Shown here: one piece after another, positions 1-5,154 of the stretch
Position numbering within the stretch: position 1 is the first letter of the stretch
How the letters are laid out: the number at the start of each line of letters is the position of its first letter
Assembly (NCBI GenBank): GCA_020438915.1
Contig: JAGQTR010000356.1
Location: forward strand, 1 to 5,154
DNA: 5,154 bases
Reading direction: 5' to 3'
DNA from: Mycobacterium sp.
GTDB lineage: Bacteria; Actinomycetota; Actinomycetes; Mycobacteriales; Mycobacteriaceae
Notes under the pieces: generated by a model
What the model was told of the DNA's origin: nothing
Seen by the model: only the letters and a program-made list of their open reading frames with translations
Databases searched by the model: none
Program-made: the position numbers and the translations under genes

Positions 1-681
1 CACCAGGTCACCGACGAGTTCATCGCCTACACCAAGGCGATAGGCCCCCAACTCGGACTCGAAGAGACCACGTCCTTCCTGGTGGTCGCGGCGACGCTGC
101 TGGATCTCAAGGCGGCGCGACTGCTGCCCGCGGGTGAGGTTCATGACGAGGAGGATCTGGCACTGCTGGAGGTGCGCGATCTGCTGTTTGCACGGTTGCT
201 GCAATACCGGGCGTTCAAGCACGTCGCCGGGATGTTCGCCGAGTTGGAAGCAGCGGCGATGCGCAGCTATCCGAGGGCGGTGGCGCTGGAGGATCGCTAC
301 TCCGATCTGCTGCCCGAGGTGATGCTCGGCGTGGACGCCGGACGTTTCGCGCAGATCGCGGCCGCGGTCTTCACCCCGCGGCCGGTACCGACCGTGGGTA
401 CCGATCACCTGCACCAGGTGTCGGTGTCAGTACCCGAACAGGCAGCCAACTTGATGCGCTTGCTCGAAAATCGCGGGGTCGGTGCGTGGGCGTCGTTCTC
501 GGACCTCGTTGCCGACTGTGAGCTGCCGATGGAGATCGTGGGACGGTTTCTGGCGCTGCTCGAACTGTACCGAGCGCGGGCGGTAGCATTCGAGCAAGCA
601 GAACCGCTTGGTGTGCTCCAGATTTCGTGGACCGGAGAACGGCCGAGTAGCCAAGAATTGGCGACCGCTGACGCGGAATAG
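1..681 (+). CDS. scpA: Segregation and condensation protein A (kleisin subunit of SMC complex), 5'-truncated by window edge
   Basis: ScpA is the kleisin that bridges the SMC ATPase heads and binds ScpB. The SMC-ScpAB complex compacts and helps segregate the chromosome on the nucoid. The frame is open from base 1 and ends at TAG 679-681, giving 226 visible residues. The true start lies upstream; full-length relatives are roughly 250-280 aa, so perhaps 30-50 residues are missing. The first ATG/GTG codons in the window are internal, because the reading frame before them already matches the family (TKAIGPQLGLEETTSFL). The family-typical segment LVVAATLLDLKAARLLP lies at visible residues 27-43, followed by an acidic EVHDEEDLALLEVRDLL stretch. 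The C-terminal winged-helix region, which in kleisins contacts the SMC head, is at about residues 165-210 (PMEIVGRFLALLELYR, then AVAFEQAEPLG). scpB follows after 8 nt, the usual pairing. Identification is firm from motif recall and context; no search was run. Confidence 0.95.
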   Translation, partial: HQVTDEFIAYTKAIGPQLGLEETTSFLVVAATLLDLKAARLLPAGEVHDEEDLALLEVRDLLFARLLQYRAFKHVAGMFAELEAAAMRSYPRAVALEDRYSDLLPEVMLGVDAGRFAQIAAAVFTPRPVPTVGTDHLHQVSVSVPEQAANLMRLLENRGVGAWASFSDLVADCELPMEIVGRFLALLELYRARAVAFEQAEPLGVLQISWTGERPSSQELATADAE

Positions 682-689
682 AAAGACCG

Positions 690-1355
690 ATGACAAGCGA
701 CGTCCCAGACAACCCGATCGACACCGAGGCCGGTGCCGGCCTGGCCGCGGTGCTCGAGGCACTGTTGCTTGTTGTCGACACCCCGGTCACCACCGATGCG
801 CTGGCCGTCGCGACGGATCAGCCTGCAGCCCGGATAGCCGAGACGCTGCATTCGATGGCCGAGCAGTTGACTGCCCGCGACAGCGGAATCGACCTGCGCG
901 AGGCCGGCGGCGGGTGGCGCATGTACACGCGGGCGAAGTTCGCGCCCTATGTGGAGAAGCTGCTGCTCGACGGCGCCCGATCCAAGCTCACCCGGGCGGC
1001 TTTGGAGACGTTGGCGGTCGTCGCCTACAGACAACCGGTAACCCGGGCCCGAGTCAGCGCGGTGCGCGGCGTCAACGTCGACGCGGTGATGCGCACACTG
1101 CTGGCCCGCGGTTTGATCACCGAAGCCGGAACCGACACCGACTCAGGTGCCGTTTCCTTCGCGACTACCGAGTTGTTTCTGGAACGGCTGGGCCTGACAT
1201 CGTTGACCGACCTCCCAGACATCGCGCCGTTGCTACCGGATGTCGACGTGATCGACGATCTCAGCGAAACCCTCAGTGAAGAACCACGTTTCATGAAGCT
1301 CAACGGCGCTCCCACGTCCGAGGCAGCGGTGTCCTTCGACCCGGACCGGGAGTGA
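690..1355 (+). CDS. scpB: Segregation and condensation protein B (ScpA partner)
   Basis: ScpB dimerises through tandem winged-helix domains and wraps the middle of ScpA, acting in the SMC-ScpAB condensin on the nucleoid. The 221-aa product is a normal length for mycobacterial-type ScpB. The first winged helix spans about residues 14-90 (LAAVLEALLLVVDTPVTTDALA, then REAGGGWRMYTRAKFAPYV). The second begins with the strongest family signature, LTRAALETLAVVAYRQPVTRA at 100-120, and continues with VRGVNVDAVMRTLLARGLI at 125-143. The segment TTELFLERLGLTSLTDLP at 159-176 is also typical, and the acidic tail after about 180 looks disordered. ATG 690 is chosen because it follows the scpA stop by 8 nt. 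It has only a weak purine-rich stretch (GAAAG, 681-685) upstream, which suggests reinitiation or coupling from scpA. The stop TGA 1353-1355 touches the next gene. Confidence 0.95.
   Translation: MTSDVPDNPIDTEAGAGLAAVLEALLLVVDTPVTTDALAVATDQPAARIAETLHSMAEQLTARDSGIDLREAGGGWRMYTRAKFAPYVEKLLLDGARSKLTRAALETLAVVAYRQPVTRARVSAVRGVNVDAVMRTLLARGLITEAGTDTDSGAVSFATTELFLERLGLTSLTDLPDIAPLLPDVDVIDDLSETLSEEPRFMKLNGAPTSEAAVSFDPDRE
1348..1352 (+). promoter_or_regulatory. Ribosome binding site that decides the rluB start
   Basis: GGGAG at 1348-1352, inside the last scpB codons, lies 5 nt before ATG 1358. An in-frame GTG at 1352 overlaps this purine run and has only a short GGA (1343-1345) ahead of it. The spacing therefore favours ATG 1358 as the rluB start. 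Confidence 0.55.
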
Positions 1356-1357
1356 GT

Positions 1358-2101
1358 ATGACCGACAACGACGGCGTGCGGCTACAGAAGGTGTTGTCGC
1401 AGGCGGGAATTGCGTCCCGCCGCGTAGCCGAGAAGATGATCCGCGACGGTCGCGTTGAGGTGGACGACCGGGTGGTCACCGAGATGGGTACCCGGGTGGA
1501 CCCGGTGGCATCGGTGATCCGCGTCGACGGCGCCCGAATCACCGTCGACGAGACGCTGGTGCACCTCGCGATCAACAAGCCACTGGGTATGCAGTCCACG
1601 ATGTCCGACGACCGCGGCCGCCCCTGTGTCGGTGACCTCGTCGAGCATCGGGTTCGCGGTAACAAGAAGCTTTTCCACGTCGGACGCCTGGACGCCGACA
1701 CCGAGGGTCTGCTGCTGCTGACCAATGACGGTGAGCTCGCACACCGGTTGATGCATCCGTCGTTCGAAGTGCCCAAGACCTACCTCGCCACCGTCGAGGG
1801 CGCGGTTCCCCGGGGCTTGGGTCGCAAGCTGCGCGACGGAATAGAACTAGACGACGGGCCGGTGCGCGTGGATGATTTCGCAGTGGTGGACGCGGTCCCC
1901 GGCAAGTCGCTGGTGCGGGTGACGCTGCATGAGGGCCGTAAGCGCATCGTCCGCCGTTTACTGGCCGAAGTGGGTTATCCCGTGCGGGAATTGGTCCGCA
2001 CCGATATCGGTGAAGTCTCGCTCGGGGATCAGCGTCCGGGCAGCATCCGGGTGTTGACCCAGAAGGAGATCGGGGAACTCTACAAGGCGGTGGGTTTGTG
2101 A
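1358..2101 (+). CDS. rluB: 23S rRNA pseudouridine synthase, RluB/RsuA family
   Basis: This enzyme isomerises a specific uridine to pseudouridine in rRNA; in E. coli the RluB target is U2605 of 23S rRNA. The exact position here is inferred by family only. From ATG 1358 the product is 247 aa; the alternative GTG 1352 adds two residues. An S4-type RNA-binding domain fills about residues 7-60 (RLQKVLSQAGIASRRVAEKM, then DGRVEVDDRVV). The catalytic domain follows, beginning LAINKPLGM near 70-78. The catalytic aspartate sits in the GRLDADTEGLLLLTNDG motif (Asp112 from the ATG start). HRLMHPSFEVPKTYLATVEG and LHEGRKRIVRRLLAEVGYPV are the other conserved blocks of the RsuA/RluB/E/F branch. No truncation or missing catalytic residue is seen. 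The gene nearly abuts scpB and overlaps cmk by 4 nt, consistent with coupled translation. RluB rather than RsuA or RluE/F is preferred from the scpAB-cmk-der neighbourhood and the length. Confidence 0.92.
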   Translation: MTDNDGVRLQKVLSQAGIASRRVAEKMIRDGRVEVDDRVVTEMGTRVDPVASVIRVDGARITVDETLVHLAINKPLGMQSTMSDDRGRPCVGDLVEHRVRGNKKLFHVGRLDADTEGLLLLTNDGELAHRLMHPSFEVPKTYLATVEGAVPRGLGRKLRDGIELDDGPVRVDDFAVVDAVPGKSLVRVTLHEGRKRIVRRLLAEVGYPVRELVRTDIGEVSLGDQRPGSIRVLTQKEIGELYKAVGL

Positions 2102-2784
2102 GCCGGGCACTGGTGATTGCGATCGACGGTCCGGCTGGCACCGGGAAGTCTTCGGTGGCAAGAGGTTTGGCCAGATCGCTGGGTGCGAGATATCTCGATA
2201 CCGGCGCGATGTACCGTATCGTCACGCTGAGCGTGCTACGTAACGGCATAGGCCTCGGCGACGCAGCGGCCATCGCCGCGGTGGCCGACGGTATCGAGTT
2301 GGCCGTCGGCCACGATCCAGATGAGGACCGGTCCTACCTGGCCGGCGAGGACGTATCGGACGAGATCCGCGGCGATGCCGTGACCAAGGCGGTCTCGGCG
2401 GTGTCGGCGGTGCCCGCGGTGCGGACTCGCCTGGTTGATCTGCAGCGTGCGCTTGCGCAGGGGCCGGGAAACGTGGTGGTCGAGGGTCGCGACATCGGCA
2501 CCGTCGTGCTGCCCGATGCCGGTCTGAAAATCTTTCTGACCGCCTCGGCCGAGGAGCGGGCGCGCCGGCGAAATGACCAGAACGTCGCGGCGGGGTCGCC
2601 CGATGACTACGAGCGGGTGCTTACCGAGGTCAAACGTCGGGACCATTTCGACTCGACCCGTGCAGTGTCGCCGCTTCGGGCGGCGGCGGATGCGGTCGTC
2701 GTCGACACCAGCCGCATGACCCAGTCCCAGGTAATCGCCCATCTGACGGAGCTGGCGGGCCAAAAAGCCGAGGTTTGCCGATGA
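2098..2784 (+). CDS. cmk: Cytidylate (CMP/dCMP) kinase
   Basis: This cytosolic enzyme phosphorylates CMP and dCMP with ATP to give CDP and dCDP, recycling cytidine nucleotides from RNA and phospholipid turnover for RNA and DNA synthesis. The 228-aa protein matches bacterial Cmk in length. The Walker A P-loop GPAGTGKS is at residues 11-18. RYLDTGAMYR (31-40) begins the NMP-binding region, whose CMP-specific insert carries GEDVSDEIR (83-91). EGRDIGTVVLPDA (129-141) contains Arg131-Asp132, and the lid-side segment RDHFDSTRAVSPLR (181-194) contains Arg181, Asp185 and Arg188. These correspond to the residues known to hold CMP in the E. coli enzyme. The start is GTG 2098, overlapping the rluB stop as GTGA, with a weak purine run AAGGCGG about 7 nt upstream. 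The stop overlaps the der start as ATGA. The gene looks intact. Confidence 0.95.
   Translation: MSRALVIAIDGPAGTGKSSVARGLARSLGARYLDTGAMYRIVTLSVLRNGIGLGDAAAIAAVADGIELAVGHDPDEDRSYLAGEDVSDEIRGDAVTKAVSAVSAVPAVRTRLVDLQRALAQGPGNVVVEGRDIGTVVLPDAGLKIFLTASAEERARRRNDQNVAAGSPDDYERVLTEVKRRDHFDSTRAVSPLRAAADAVVVDTSRMTQSQVIAHLTELAGQKAEVCR
2770..2773 (+). promoter_or_regulatory. Ribosome binding site for der
   Basis: GAGG at 2770-2773, inside the 3' end of cmk, is 7 nt before ATG 2781. The in-frame TTG at 2775 is only 1 nt past the GAGG, so ATG 2781 is the better start. Confidence 0.55.
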
Positions 2785-4196
2785 GTGACTCCGACGGCAC
2801 GTGGGTCGACGAAGGTGACTGGGAATTGGGACCCGACGAGGTCGCCGACGCCATCGAGGAGGTGGCAGCGCCGCCACCCGTGGTGGCCGTCGTCGGCCGC
2901 CCCAACGTCGGCAAATCCACGCTGGTCAACCGGATCCTGGGCCGGCGTGAAGCGGTGGTCCAGGATATCCCCGGGGTGACCCGGGACCGGGTATCCTACG
3001 ACGCCCTGTGGTCGGGCCGGCGCTTCGTCGTTCAGGACACCGGCGGATGGGAACCCGACGCCAAGGGCCTGCAGCAACTGGTCGCCGATCAGGCAGCGGT
3101 CGCGATGCGCACCGCAGACGCGATCATCTTCGTGGTGGACTCCATCGTGGGCGCGACCACAGCCGACGAAGCCGCCGCCAAACTGCTGCAGCGTTCCGGA
3201 AGACCGGTGTTCCTGGCCGCCAACAAGGTCGACACCGAGCGCGGCGAAGCCGATGCCGCCGCGTTGTGGTCACTGGGGCTGGGGGAGCCGCACTCGGTCA
3301 GTGCGATGCACGGTCGCGGCGTCGCCGACCTCCTCGACGCCGTCGTCGAGGCGTTGCCCACGGTTTCCGAGCTCGGTGGTGGTGGCGGTGGGCCACGGCG
3401 AGTGGCGCTGGTCGGAAAGCCCAACGTCGGCAAGTCCTCGCTGCTCAATCGGCTCTCCGGCGATGAGCGATCAGTGGTCCACGATGTTGCCGGAACCACC
3501 GTCGACCCGGTCGACTCGCTGATCGAAATGGACGGCAAGCTCTGGCGATTCGTCGACACCGCGGGGCTGCGCCGCAAGGTCGGGCAGGCCAGCGGCCACG
3601 AATTCTATGCGTCCGTGCGCACCCACGGCGCGATCGACTCCGCCGAGGTGGTGATCGTTCTCATCGATGCCTCGCAGCCGCTGACCGAGCAGGACCAGCG
3701 GGTGCTGTCGATGGTCACCGAGGCCGGCCGGGCGTTGGTCCTAGTGTTCAACAAGTGGGATCTGGTGGACGAGGACCGTCGCTATCTGTTGGACCGCGAA
3801 ATCGATCTGCAGCTGGCACAGCTGCAATGGGCACCGAGGGTGAATATCTCGGCAAAAACCGGCCGCGCGGTGCAGAAGCTGGTGCCCGCCCTGGAGATCG
3901 CATTGGCGTCATGGGACACCCGGATTTCGACGGGCCCGCTGAACAACTTTTTCAAAGAGATCGTCGCGGCGACCCCACCGCCGGTCCGTGGTGGTAAACA
4001 ACCCCGGATTCTGTTCGCCACCCAGGCCACCGCCCGCCCGCCGACCTTCGTGCTGTTCACCACCGGTTTTCTGGAGGCCGGCTACCGGCGCTTCCTGGAA
4101 CGCAAGCTGCGGGAGACGTTTGGCTTCGAAGGCAGCCCCATCAGGATCAACGTCAGGGTCCGAGAGAAGAGGGGCGCTCGCTCCCGAACCCGATAA
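2781..4196 (+). CDS. der: Ribosome biogenesis GTPase Der (EngA), double G-domain
   Basis: Der is an essential tandem GTPase that binds the maturing 50S ribosomal subunit. The 471-aa product has an acidic N-terminal extension of about 30 residues, seen also in actinobacterial relatives. G-domain 1 carries GRPNVGKS (39-46, G1), PGVTRD (64-69, G2), DTGGW (86-90, G3), NKVD (148-151, G4) and SAM (174-176, G5). A linker with six consecutive glycines (199-204) joins G-domain 2: GKPNVGKS (212-219), AGTT (237-240), DTAGL (259-263), NKWD (324-327) and SAK (357-359). The C-terminal KH-like domain runs from about 375 to the end and includes ATPPPVRGGKQPRILFATQA and FLEAGYRRFLERKLRETFGF, with a basic tail. 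All nucleotide-binding motifs are intact. ATG 2781 overlaps the cmk stop (ATGA) and has GAGG 7 nt upstream; a TTG two codons earlier is less likely. The TSUP gene follows the stop by 9 nt. Confidence 0.96.
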   Translation: MSDSDGTWVDEGDWELGPDEVADAIEEVAAPPPVVAVVGRPNVGKSTLVNRILGRREAVVQDIPGVTRDRVSYDALWSGRRFVVQDTGGWEPDAKGLQQLVADQAAVAMRTADAIIFVVDSIVGATTADEAAAKLLQRSGRPVFLAANKVDTERGEADAAALWSLGLGEPHSVSAMHGRGVADLLDAVVEALPTVSELGGGGGGPRRVALVGKPNVGKSSLLNRLSGDERSVVHDVAGTTVDPVDSLIEMDGKLWRFVDTAGLRRKVGQASGHEFYASVRTHGAIDSAEVVIVLIDASQPLTEQDQRVLSMVTEAGRALVLVFNKWDLVDEDRRYLLDREIDLQLAQLQWAPRVNISAKTGRAVQKLVPALEIALASWDTRISTGPLNNFFKEIVAATPPPVRGGKQPRILFATQATARPPTFVLFTTGFLEAGYRRFLERKLRETFGFEGSPIRINVRVREKRGARSRTR

Positions 4197-4205
4197 GTTG
4201 ACCGA

Positions 4206-4988
4206 GTGCCCGCCGTCGAGATGATCCTGATCGCGTTGGCGGGTGTGGGAGCCGGCGCCATCAACGCCGTCGTCGGGTCCGGCACTCTGGTGACGTTTCC
4301 GACGCTGGTGGCGCTGGGTTATCCGCCGGTGACGGCGACCATGTCCAATGCCGTCGGACTGGTGGCCGGCGGCGTGTCCGGAACCTGGGGCTACCGCCGC
4401 GAGCTGCGGGGTCAGGCAGACCGGCTGGCGTGGCAGATCCCGGCGTCATTCATCGGGGCCGGTGTGGGTGCCTGGCTGCTGCTGCATCTGCCGGAGAAGG
4501 TGTTCGCCCAGGTGGTGCCGGTATTGCTGGTTGTGGCGTTGGCGCTGGTGGTGATCGGCCCGCGGATTCAAGCCTGGGTGCGCAATCGAGCCGAAGCCTC
4601 GGGGCGCTCACTCGATCATGTGTCGGCGGGGCGGATGACGGCGTTGGTGGCCGCGACATTCGCCATCGGCGTCTACGGCGGATACTTCACCGCTGCGCAG
4701 GGCATCATGCTGATCGCCGCGATGGGCGCGCTGCTTCCCGAGGACATGCAGCGGATGAACGCCGCCAAGAATCTGCTGTCGCTGGTGGTGAACGTGGTAG
4801 CCGCGGTGGCTTACACGGTCGTCGCGTTCGACCGGATCAGCTGGGCGGCGGCCGGGTTGATCGCCGTCGGATCGCTGCTGGGCGGCTTCCTCGGAGCGCA
4901 CTACGGACGGCGGCTCTCACCGACCGCGCTTCGGGTCGTGATCGTCGTGGTGGGATCAATCGGCTTGTATCGGTTGCTGACCGTGTAG
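4206..4988 (+). CDS. TSUP (TauE/SafE) family membrane transporter, substrate unknown
   Basis: This is a 260-aa, strongly hydrophobic protein with about eight predicted membrane spans by eye, at roughly 5-24, 27-40, 44-62, 76-94, 99-118, 144-173, 186-208 and 212-258 (the last probably two). The two-repeat TSUP pattern is visible. The first half opens with GAGAINAVVGSGTLVTFPTL (16-34) followed by TATMSNAVGLVAGGVSGTWGYRREL. The second half repeats the theme with GVYGGYFTAAQGIMLIAAMGAL and NAAKNLLSLVVNVVAA. A basic, hydrophilic loop at about 120-143 separates the halves. Characterised members move small anions, often sulfur compounds such as sulfite, sulfoacetate or sulfonates; nothing here fixes substrate or direction. 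GTG 4206 lies 9 nt after the der stop with no good Shine-Dalgarno; ATG 4221 is an alternative that would shorten it by five residues. The spacing suggests readthrough transcription from der. I do not recall this gene at this place in M. tuberculosis. Confidence 0.85.
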   Translation: MPAVEMILIALAGVGAGAINAVVGSGTLVTFPTLVALGYPPVTATMSNAVGLVAGGVSGTWGYRRELRGQADRLAWQIPASFIGAGVGAWLLLHLPEKVFAQVVPVLLVVALALVVIGPRIQAWVRNRAEASGRSLDHVSAGRMTALVAATFAIGVYGGYFTAAQGIMLIAAMGALLPEDMQRMNAAKNLLSLVVNVVAAVAYTVVAFDRISWAAAGLIAVGSLLGGFLGAHYGRRLSPTALRVVIVVVGSIGLYRLLTV

Positions 4989-4991
4989 TCT
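4965..4991 (+). promoter_or_regulatory. Possible weak SigA-type promoter ahead of the terminal small ORF
   Basis: TAGTCT at 4986-4991 fits the loose mycobacterial -10 pattern TAnnnT and overlaps the TSUP stop codon. TTGTAT at 4965-4970 could be a -35, but the spacer would be only 15 nt. Transcription would start near 4998, about 30 nt before the small ORF. This is a weak motif match and could easily be chance; the small ORF may instead be transcribed from upstream. Confidence 0.18.
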
Positions 4992-5018
4992 GTCGAAAGT
5001 TTGTAGGGCTCAGTAGTG

Positions 5019-5023
5019 AAGGA
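5019..5023 (+). promoter_or_regulatory. Strong Shine-Dalgarno ahead of the 37-codon ORF
   Basis: AAGGA at 5019-5023 lies 7 nt before ATG 5031, an optimal spacing and a better match than those of most larger genes in this window. An in-frame GTG at 5016 with AGGG (5005-5008) 7 nt upstream is an alternative start that would add five residues. Confidence 0.5.
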
Positions 5024-5030
5024 ACCGTCG

Positions 5031-5144
5031 ATGGCTGAATGCGTGCTGCGAGCACCGGCGCCGTCCGATGTGTGCGCGCTTGAGCCTTTCTGGCCGTCTC
5101 GCCGGCTGATGGCTTTCGACGAGTGGTGTTGTCCGCGTCCCTGA
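5031..5144 (+). CDS. Candidate 37-aa Cys-containing small protein or leader peptide
   Basis: I do not recognise this protein. ATG 5031 to TGA 5142-5144 encodes 37 residues, with cysteines at 4, 15, 33 and 34, tryptophans at 21 and 32, and an end reading EWCCPRP. It has no signal peptide or membrane segment. Support for translation is the AAGGA 7 nt upstream and its position as the only sensible + strand reading of the last 166 bases. Third-position GC is about 25 of 37 codons by hand count, which looks lower than in the neighbours, so ordinary protein-coding selection is not evident. The adjacent Cys codons near the stop lie in the left arm of a potential hairpin, which would suit a regulatory leader peptide for a gene past the window edge. 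Alternatives are a chance ORF in a 5' UTR, or a free-standing small protein. An in-frame stop at 5004-5006 limits any upstream extension. Confidence 0.4.
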   Translation: MAECVLRAPAPSDVCALEPFWPSRRLMAFDEWCCPRP

Positions 5145-5151
5145 CGCACAC
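5070..5151 (+). promoter_or_regulatory. Alternative long-range pairing that competes with the hairpin
   Basis: GTGTGCG (5070-5076) is perfectly complementary to CGCACAC (5145-5151), 7 bp. This pairing uses the same bases as the right arm of the 5125-5152 hairpin, so the two folds exclude each other, as in attenuators. The left strand contains the Cys15 codon (5073-5075). In GC-rich DNA a 7-bp match within 80 nt can arise by chance. Confidence 0.2.
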
Positions 5152-5152
5152 C
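5125..5152 (+). promoter_or_regulatory. Potential attenuator-like hairpin over the small ORF's stop codon
   Basis: GGTGT (5125-5129) can pair with ACACC (5148-5152), and GCGTC (5135-5139) with GACGC (5143-5147), around a 3-nt loop. A 5-nt bulge (5130-5134) interrupts the left side. The two Cys codons (5127-5132) fall in the left arm and bulge, and the ORF stop (5142-5144) is at the loop. A ribosome stalled on those codons would prevent this fold. No T-run is visible because the window ends two bases later, so a terminator role cannot be judged; sequestration of a downstream ribosome site is equally possible. No folding energy was computed. Confidence 0.3.
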
Positions 5153-5154
5153 CA

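Noticed and set aside
384..420. Repeated GGTACCGA (384-391 and 397-404) followed by the inverted repeat CACCTG-CAC-CAGGTG (406-420)
   Set aside because: It lies inside conserved scpA coding sequence and is explained by codon choice for PVPTVGTDHLHQ. There is no sign of a regulator site there.
371..1034. Long minus-strand ORFs across the scpA/scpB junction (371-793, 405-1034, 427-762)
   Set aside because: They overlap two genes with firm family signatures on the + strand and look like low-complexity Arg/Ser/Pro translations. Long antisense frames are common at this GC content.
608..1279. + strand 223-codon ORF overlapping scpB in another frame
   Set aside because: It is Arg/Gly-rich with no family resemblance, whereas the scpB frame carries the winged-helix signatures.
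1572..2273. Minus-strand 233-codon ORF antisense to rluB and cmk
   Set aside because: It spans two well-defined genes, is rich in Arg and Pro, and shows no domain. It is a shadow of GC-rich coding sequence.
4189..4210. Terminator between der and the TSUP gene
   Set aside because: The 9-nt gap holds no stem-loop or T-run, so no intrinsic terminator is visible.
5043..5063. Small hairpin GTGCT-GCG-AGCAC (5043-5055) and the palindrome CGGCGCCG (5056-5063)
   Set aside because: These are short GC-rich self-complementarities near the start of the small ORF. They are not long enough to claim as separate elements and have no T-run for termination.
5068..5109. 13-codon ORF starting ATG 5068 in another frame within the small ORF
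   Set aside because: It has no Shine-Dalgarno of its own and lies inside the better-supported 37-codon frame; it is too short to support.
4837..5151. Minus-strand ORFs of 104 and 82 codons covering the 3' end of the TSUP gene and the final gap (4837-5151, 4901-5149)
   Set aside because: They lie mostly antisense to a clear membrane-protein gene, have no recognisable motif, and their composition (Arg/Thr/Ser/Pro-rich) is typical of shadows in GC-rich DNA.
1..5154. Mobile elements, CRISPR arrays, tRNA or rRNA genes, phage attachment sites
   Set aside because: The window is nearly continuous conserved coding sequence. No transposase, spaced repeats, tRNA cloverleaf or long terminal repeats were seen on either strand.

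Overview
The window is a stretch of high-GC actinobacterial chromosome, all coding on the + strand. The proteins resemble their Mycobacterium counterparts closely (recalled similarity, not a search), so the source is most likely Mycobacterium/Mycolicibacterium or a near relative. The cluster order scpA-scpB-rluB-cmk-der is the one I know from the M. tuberculosis Rv1709-Rv1713 region.

Layout: the window opens inside scpA (1-681, 5' end missing). Next come scpB (690-1355), rluB (about 1358-2101), cmk (2098-2784) and der/engA (2781-4196). The joints are extremely tight: an 8-nt gap at scpA/scpB, a GTGA or near-contact at scpB/rluB, a GTGA overlap at rluB/cmk and an ATGA overlap at cmk/der. No terminator or promoter is evident between them, so they look like one translationally coupled operon. 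A 260-aa multi-pass membrane protein of the TSUP (TauE/SafE) family follows only 9 nt after der (4206-4988). It looks like a lineage-variable addition to the end of the conserved cluster.

Functionally the conserved block joins chromosome organisation (the ScpA kleisin and ScpB partner of SMC), ribosome maturation (RluB pseudouridine synthase, Der GTPase) and pyrimidine nucleotide supply (CMP kinase). All are growth-linked housekeeping roles. The TSUP protein is probably a carrier for a small, perhaps sulfur-containing, organic or inorganic anion. Its substrate cannot be read from sequence.

The last 166 bases (4989-5154) are the least ordinary part. They hold a well-placed Shine-Dalgarno, a 37-codon ORF (5031-5144) encoding four cysteines including an adjacent Cys-Cys pair just before the stop, and a potential hairpin (5125-5152) whose left arm contains those two Cys codons. 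A mutually exclusive 7-bp pairing (5070-5076 with 5145-5151) is also possible. This is the architecture expected of a leader peptide and attenuator, perhaps cysteine-responsive, for a gene beyond the window edge. It is a hypothesis, because the downstream gene is not visible.
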